Of a stretch of DNA of 7,640 nucleotides, positions 4,783-7,640 are shown in pieces (position 1 is the first letter of the stretch; each line of letters opens with the position of its first letter). The notes under the pieces were generated by a model, which was given only the letters and a program-made list of their open reading frames with translations, did no database searches and was not told where the DNA came from. The stretch comes from Frankiales bacterium (GTDB lineage Bacteria > Actinomycetota > Actinomycetes > Mycobacteriales > SCTD01). The stretch is taken from contig JAODNF010000236.1 of the NCBI GenBank assembly GCA_025464915.1, forward strand, positions 1 to 7,640. Reading direction: 5' to 3'. The position numbers and the translations under genes were made by a program.

Positions 4783-6525
4783 GTGACGGCGGCTGAGGTC
4801 TTCGGCGCGTGGCTGGAACGGTTCGCGGACCGGGCGGGAGCCGCGGACGCCGCCGGCGTCACTGAGCTGCTGACGCGGGACTGCTGGTGGCGCGACCTGC
4901 TTGCCCTGACCTGGGACCTCGGGTCCTACCAGGGGCCCGAGCGGATCCGAGCCATGCTGTCGTCCGCGCTGACCCCGTCCTCGCTGACCTCGGTCGCGCT
5001 GGTGACGGAGTTCGGGCCCCGCTTCCAGGGCGACGACGACGAGGTCGTCGAGGGCTTCTTCACCTTCCTGACCCCGGACGGCGAGGGGCGGGGGGTCGTG
5101 CGGCTGCGCGACGACGGCGAGGGCTGGCAGGCCTGGACGCTCCTGACGGAGCTGGACGACCTGAGGGGGCACGAGCGCGCGATCGGTCCACGCAGGTGGA
5201 AGGGGCCGCGCCACGACGTCGCGGGCGACGGGTCGAACTGGGCGGACAAGCGGGCCGAGGCCGTCCGCTACAGCGATCGCGAGCCCGACGTCGTCGTGCT
5301 GGGAGCGGGGCAGGGCGGCCTCACGGTCGCGGCGAACCTCGGGCTGATGGGGGTCGACAGCCTTCTCCTCGAGCAGAGCGCCCGAGTCGGTGACGGCTGG
5401 CGCCGGCGCTACCGCTCCCTGGTGCTGCACGACCCGGTGTGGGCTGACCACCTGCCCTACCTGCCCTACCCGGACTCGTGGCCGACGTACTGCCCGAAGG
5501 ACAAGCTCGCCGACTGGTTCGAGTCGTACGCCGAGGCCATGGAGCTCAACGTCTGGACCTCCGCCACGATGACCGACGCGGTCTACGACGAGAGCGAGGG
5601 CCGCTGGACGCTGAGCGTGGAGCTGCCCACGGGCGTCCGGGTCGTGCGACCACGGGACGTGGTGCTGGCCACGGGCGCCGCGGGGGAGCCGCGCGTCCCC
5701 GAGCTCGCCGGCCGGGAGGCGTTCGCCGGCACCGTCTACCACTCGAGCGAGCACACGGACGCCTCGCAGTGGAAGGGCAGGAAGGCGGTCGTCGTGGGGG
5801 CCTGCAACAGCGGCCACGACATCGCGCAGGACCTCTGCGAGGCCGGGGCCGAGGTCACGCTGGTGCAGCGCTCGTCGACCTACGTCATGAGCCAGCAGCA
5901 CGGGATCCCCGCCATCTTCGGCAGCAACTTCGTCGAGGGCGGCCCGCCGCTCACCTACGCCGATCTGCTCGCCAGCGCAACACCGTGGCCGCTCGTGCTC
6001 GAGCTCTCCAAGCAGGGCGTCAAGGACCTCGAGGTCCTCGACGCCGACCTGCTCGCGTCCCTCGACGGCGTCGGCTTCAAGCGCAACACCGGGCCCGACG
6101 GCACCGGCTTGCTGGGCTACGCCCTCGACTGCGGCGGTGGCTACTACATCGACGTGGGCGCGTCACAGCTCATCGCTTCCGGCCGCATCGCGCTCGCCCA
6201 GGGGTCGGGGGTGGCCGCCTTCACCGCGACCGGTCTCGCGCTGGAAGACGGACGCGAGCTGGAGGCCGATCTCGTGGTCCTCGCCACCGGCTACAGCAAC
6301 ATGCGGGAGACCGCCCGCCGGCTGTTCGGCGACGAGGTCGCCGAGCGGCTGCCCCTCGTGCTGGGCATCGGTGAGGACGGCGAGATCGGCGGTCTCTACC
6401 GGCGCACCGGCCACCCCGCGTTCTGGTACATGGGTGGACCGCTGGCATGGGTGCGCATCTACTCCAAGCACCTGGCGCTGCAGATCACGGCGAGGCAGAA
6501 CGGTCGCCTGCCGGTCCATGTCTGA
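4783..6525 (+). CDS. Flavin-containing monooxygenase with N-terminal NTF2/SnoaL-like domain
   Basis: A 580-aa protein starting at GTG 4783. Residues 1-130 resemble an NTF2/SnoaL-like alpha+beta cone (FGAWLERFADR near the start, CWWRDLLALTWDL at 34-46, then strands around GFFTFLTP and WQAWTLL). Residues 169-198 are the FAD Rossmann motif with GAGQGG (174-179) and Glu197 at the end of strand 2. FAGTVYHSSEH (314-324) resembles the FxGxxxH fingerprint of FMO and Baeyer-Villiger monooxygenases. GACNSGHD (339-346) is the NADPH-binding motif and LATGY (500-504) the late FMO motif. It should therefore use NADPH and O2 to oxygenate a substrate, as FMO/YUCCA-type enzymes do; the substrate cannot be read from sequence. 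The NTF2-FMO arrangement occurs in bacterial and fungal oxidoreductases. No signal peptide or membrane segment is seen, so it is cytosolic. It ends 49 bases before the phospholipase start. Confidence 0.9.
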   Translation: MTAAEVFGAWLERFADRAGAADAAGVTELLTRDCWWRDLLALTWDLGSYQGPERIRAMLSSALTPSSLTSVALVTEFGPRFQGDDDEVVEGFFTFLTPDGEGRGVVRLRDDGEGWQAWTLLTELDDLRGHERAIGPRRWKGPRHDVAGDGSNWADKRAEAVRYSDREPDVVVLGAGQGGLTVAANLGLMGVDSLLLEQSARVGDGWRRRYRSLVLHDPVWADHLPYLPYPDSWPTYCPKDKLADWFESYAEAMELNVWTSATMTDAVYDESEGRWTLSVELPTGVRVVRPRDVVLATGAAGEPRVPELAGREAFAGTVYHSSEHTDASQWKGRKAVVVGACNSGHDIAQDLCEAGAEVTLVQRSSTYVMSQQHGIPAIFGSNFVEGGPPLTYADLLASATPWPLVLELSKQGVKDLEVLDADLLASLDGVGFKRNTGPDGTGLLGYALDCGGGYYIDVGASQLIASGRIALAQGSGVAAFTATGLALEDGRELEADLVVLATGYSNMRETARRLFGDEVAERLPLVLGIGEDGEIGGLYRRTGHPAFWYMGGPLAWVRIYSKHLALQITARQNGRLPVHV

Positions 6526-6574
6526 GACAGGGCGCGTTCACCGCACGTTCGTCCAGGCCCTGCACGATGTCGCC

Positions 6575-7640
6575 ATGACCCAGCACACCCCGTCGGGCCC
6601 GTCCCGTCGCACCGTCCTCAAGGGCGCCGTCGCCGGTGGCGCTGCCGTCGCCGCGACCTCCCTCGCCGGCTCCGAGTCCGTCGCCGAGGCCGCCGGTCTC
6701 AGCCAGGCGGAGCTCGCGCGCAATAACTTCAAGCACGTCGTGTTCCTCATGATGGAGAACCGGAGCTTCGACCACCTCTTCGGCACCCTGTCCGGGGTCC
6801 GTGGCTTCGACGACCGCACCGTGACGCGGCCCGACGGGGGCAGCATCTTCGCCCAGTGGAACCCCAAGACGAAGCGCCGCGAGCTGCCCTACCGGCTGTC
6901 CGAGAGCAACAACCTGCCCGGCGGTGACGCCGACCTCAGCCACAACTGGGGGCCCCAGCACATCTCGCTGAACGGCGGGAAGAACGACAACTGGATCGCC
7001 TCCCACCTCGCTGCCGACGGGGACGACGGCATCTTCACGATGGGCTACCTGACCCGTGCCGACGCGCCCTACCACTACGCGATGGCCGACGCCTTCACCG
7101 TGCAGGACAACTACTTCTGCTCGGTGCTCGGCCCGACCTACCCGAACCGCCTGATGTGGCAGATGGGCTCGATCGACCCGGACGGCAAGGGCGGCGGCCC
7201 GCTGCTGACCACGGACGAGTCGGTGTTCACGAGCAACGGCGGGCAGGGCGTCTTCAGCTACCTCACCTATCCGGAGCTTCTTACCAAGGCGGGGGTCAGC
7301 TGGCGCTCGTACACCGAGCCTGCCTCCAACCACCTGCTGAACATGTTCCCGTCCTTCACGCAGTACAACGCCGGCGCCACCTCCGACCCGACCAACGTCC
7401 TGAACGGGACCTACGGCACCACCACTGGCGGCTTCATCGCCGACATCAACGCCGGCACGCTGCCCCAGGTCTCCTGGATCTTCCCGTCGGTGCAGAGCAC
7501 CGAGCACCCCGGCGACGGGCCGATCAACGCCGGGCCGCAGTACTACGAGCCGATCATCACGGCGCTGATGTCCTCTGCGTCGTGGGAGAGCACGGCGCTG
7601 TTCATCACCTGGGACGAGAACGACGGCTACTTCGACAACG
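6575..7640 (+). CDS. Tat-exported phospholipase C / acid phosphatase-type phosphoesterase, C-terminus cut by window edge
   Basis: From ATG 6575, 355 residues are present before the right edge. The N-terminus is a twin-arginine signal: SRRTVLKG (10-17), then an Ala/Gly-rich hydrophobic stretch (18-30) and a likely cleavage site around 38-41, so the enzyme is exported folded. The mature part shows the motifs of the bacterial phospholipase C/AcpA phosphoesterase family: MENRSFDHLFG (60-70, metal ligands Glu61/Asn62), GPTYPNR (186-192, Thr188 as candidate nucleophile), STEHPGDGP (308-316) and WDENDGYFDN (346-355, metal ligands Asp347/Glu348). Family members hydrolyse phosphocholine lipids or phosphomonoesters; which applies here is unclear, and C-terminal domains that help distinguish them are beyond the window. 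An in-frame ATG at 6518 would add 19 residues and overlap the monooxygenase by eight bases. Neither start has a strong Shine-Dalgarno, and 6575 gives the more typical short Tat n-region. Confidence 0.9.
   Translation, partial: MTQHTPSGPSRRTVLKGAVAGGAAVAATSLAGSESVAEAAGLSQAELARNNFKHVVFLMMENRSFDHLFGTLSGVRGFDDRTVTRPDGGSIFAQWNPKTKRRELPYRLSESNNLPGGDADLSHNWGPQHISLNGGKNDNWIASHLAADGDDGIFTMGYLTRADAPYHYAMADAFTVQDNYFCSVLGPTYPNRLMWQMGSIDPDGKGGGPLLTTDESVFTSNGGQGVFSYLTYPELLTKAGVSWRSYTEPASNHLLNMFPSFTQYNAGATSDPTNVLNGTYGTTTGGFIADINAGTLPQVSWIFPSVQSTEHPGDGPINAGPQYYEPIITALMSSASWESTALFITWDENDGYFDN

Noticed and set aside
4654..5901. Minus-strand open frame (415 aa) opposite the monooxygenase
   Set aside because: Low-complexity Arg/Val/Gly-rich shadow of the clearly coding plus-strand gene.
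6485..7507. Minus-strand open frame (340 aa) opposite the phosphoesterase
   Set aside because: The plus strand carries a continuous Tat signal and all phosphoesterase motifs, so the opposite frame is a shadow.

Overview
The window comes from a high-GC actinobacterium. Coding regions are very GC-rich with strong G/C preference at third codon positions. Several gene families are typical of Actinomycetota: a GAF-ANTAR regulator, a mycothiol-type DinB/TIGR03086 protein, and tiny basic proteins with a Rho-N-like domain. The sequence alone does not settle the genus.

Layout. Positions 1-1598 are on the minus strand. They hold the N-terminal 320 residues of a phytoene-desaturase-like FAD oxidoreductase (cut by the left edge). 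Upstream of it lies a two-gene unit of small, lysine- and glycine-rich proteins whose stop and start codons overlap by one base (71 aa, then 89 aa). A divergent intergenic region (about 1599-1840, perhaps to 1993) separates these from the plus-strand genes.

The plus strand first carries a signalling group: a GAF-ANTAR RNA-binding regulator (1841-2698), a protein with a degenerate receiver domain (about 3022-3621), and a STAS anti-sigma-factor-antagonist-like protein (3605-3985) whose proposed start overlaps the receiver gene by 17 bases. No sigma factor, HATPase anti-sigma kinase or PP2C phosphatase is in the window, so any partner-switching circuit must be completed elsewhere.

Three enzyme genes follow: a TIGR03086/DinB-fold protein (4119-4688), a flavin-containing monooxygenase with an N-terminal NTF2/SnoaL-like domain (4783-6525), and a Tat-exported phospholipase C/acid phosphatase-type phosphoesterase (6575 to beyond the right edge). 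They are codirectional with short gaps (94 and 49 bases) and may be partly co-transcribed, but no shared pathway is evident.

No rRNA, tRNA, CRISPR array, insertion sequence or integration site was seen. I found no clearly new multi-gene system. The most interesting parts are the ANTAR / pseudo-receiver / STAS group, with its structured leader, and the overlapping pair of small basic proteins.
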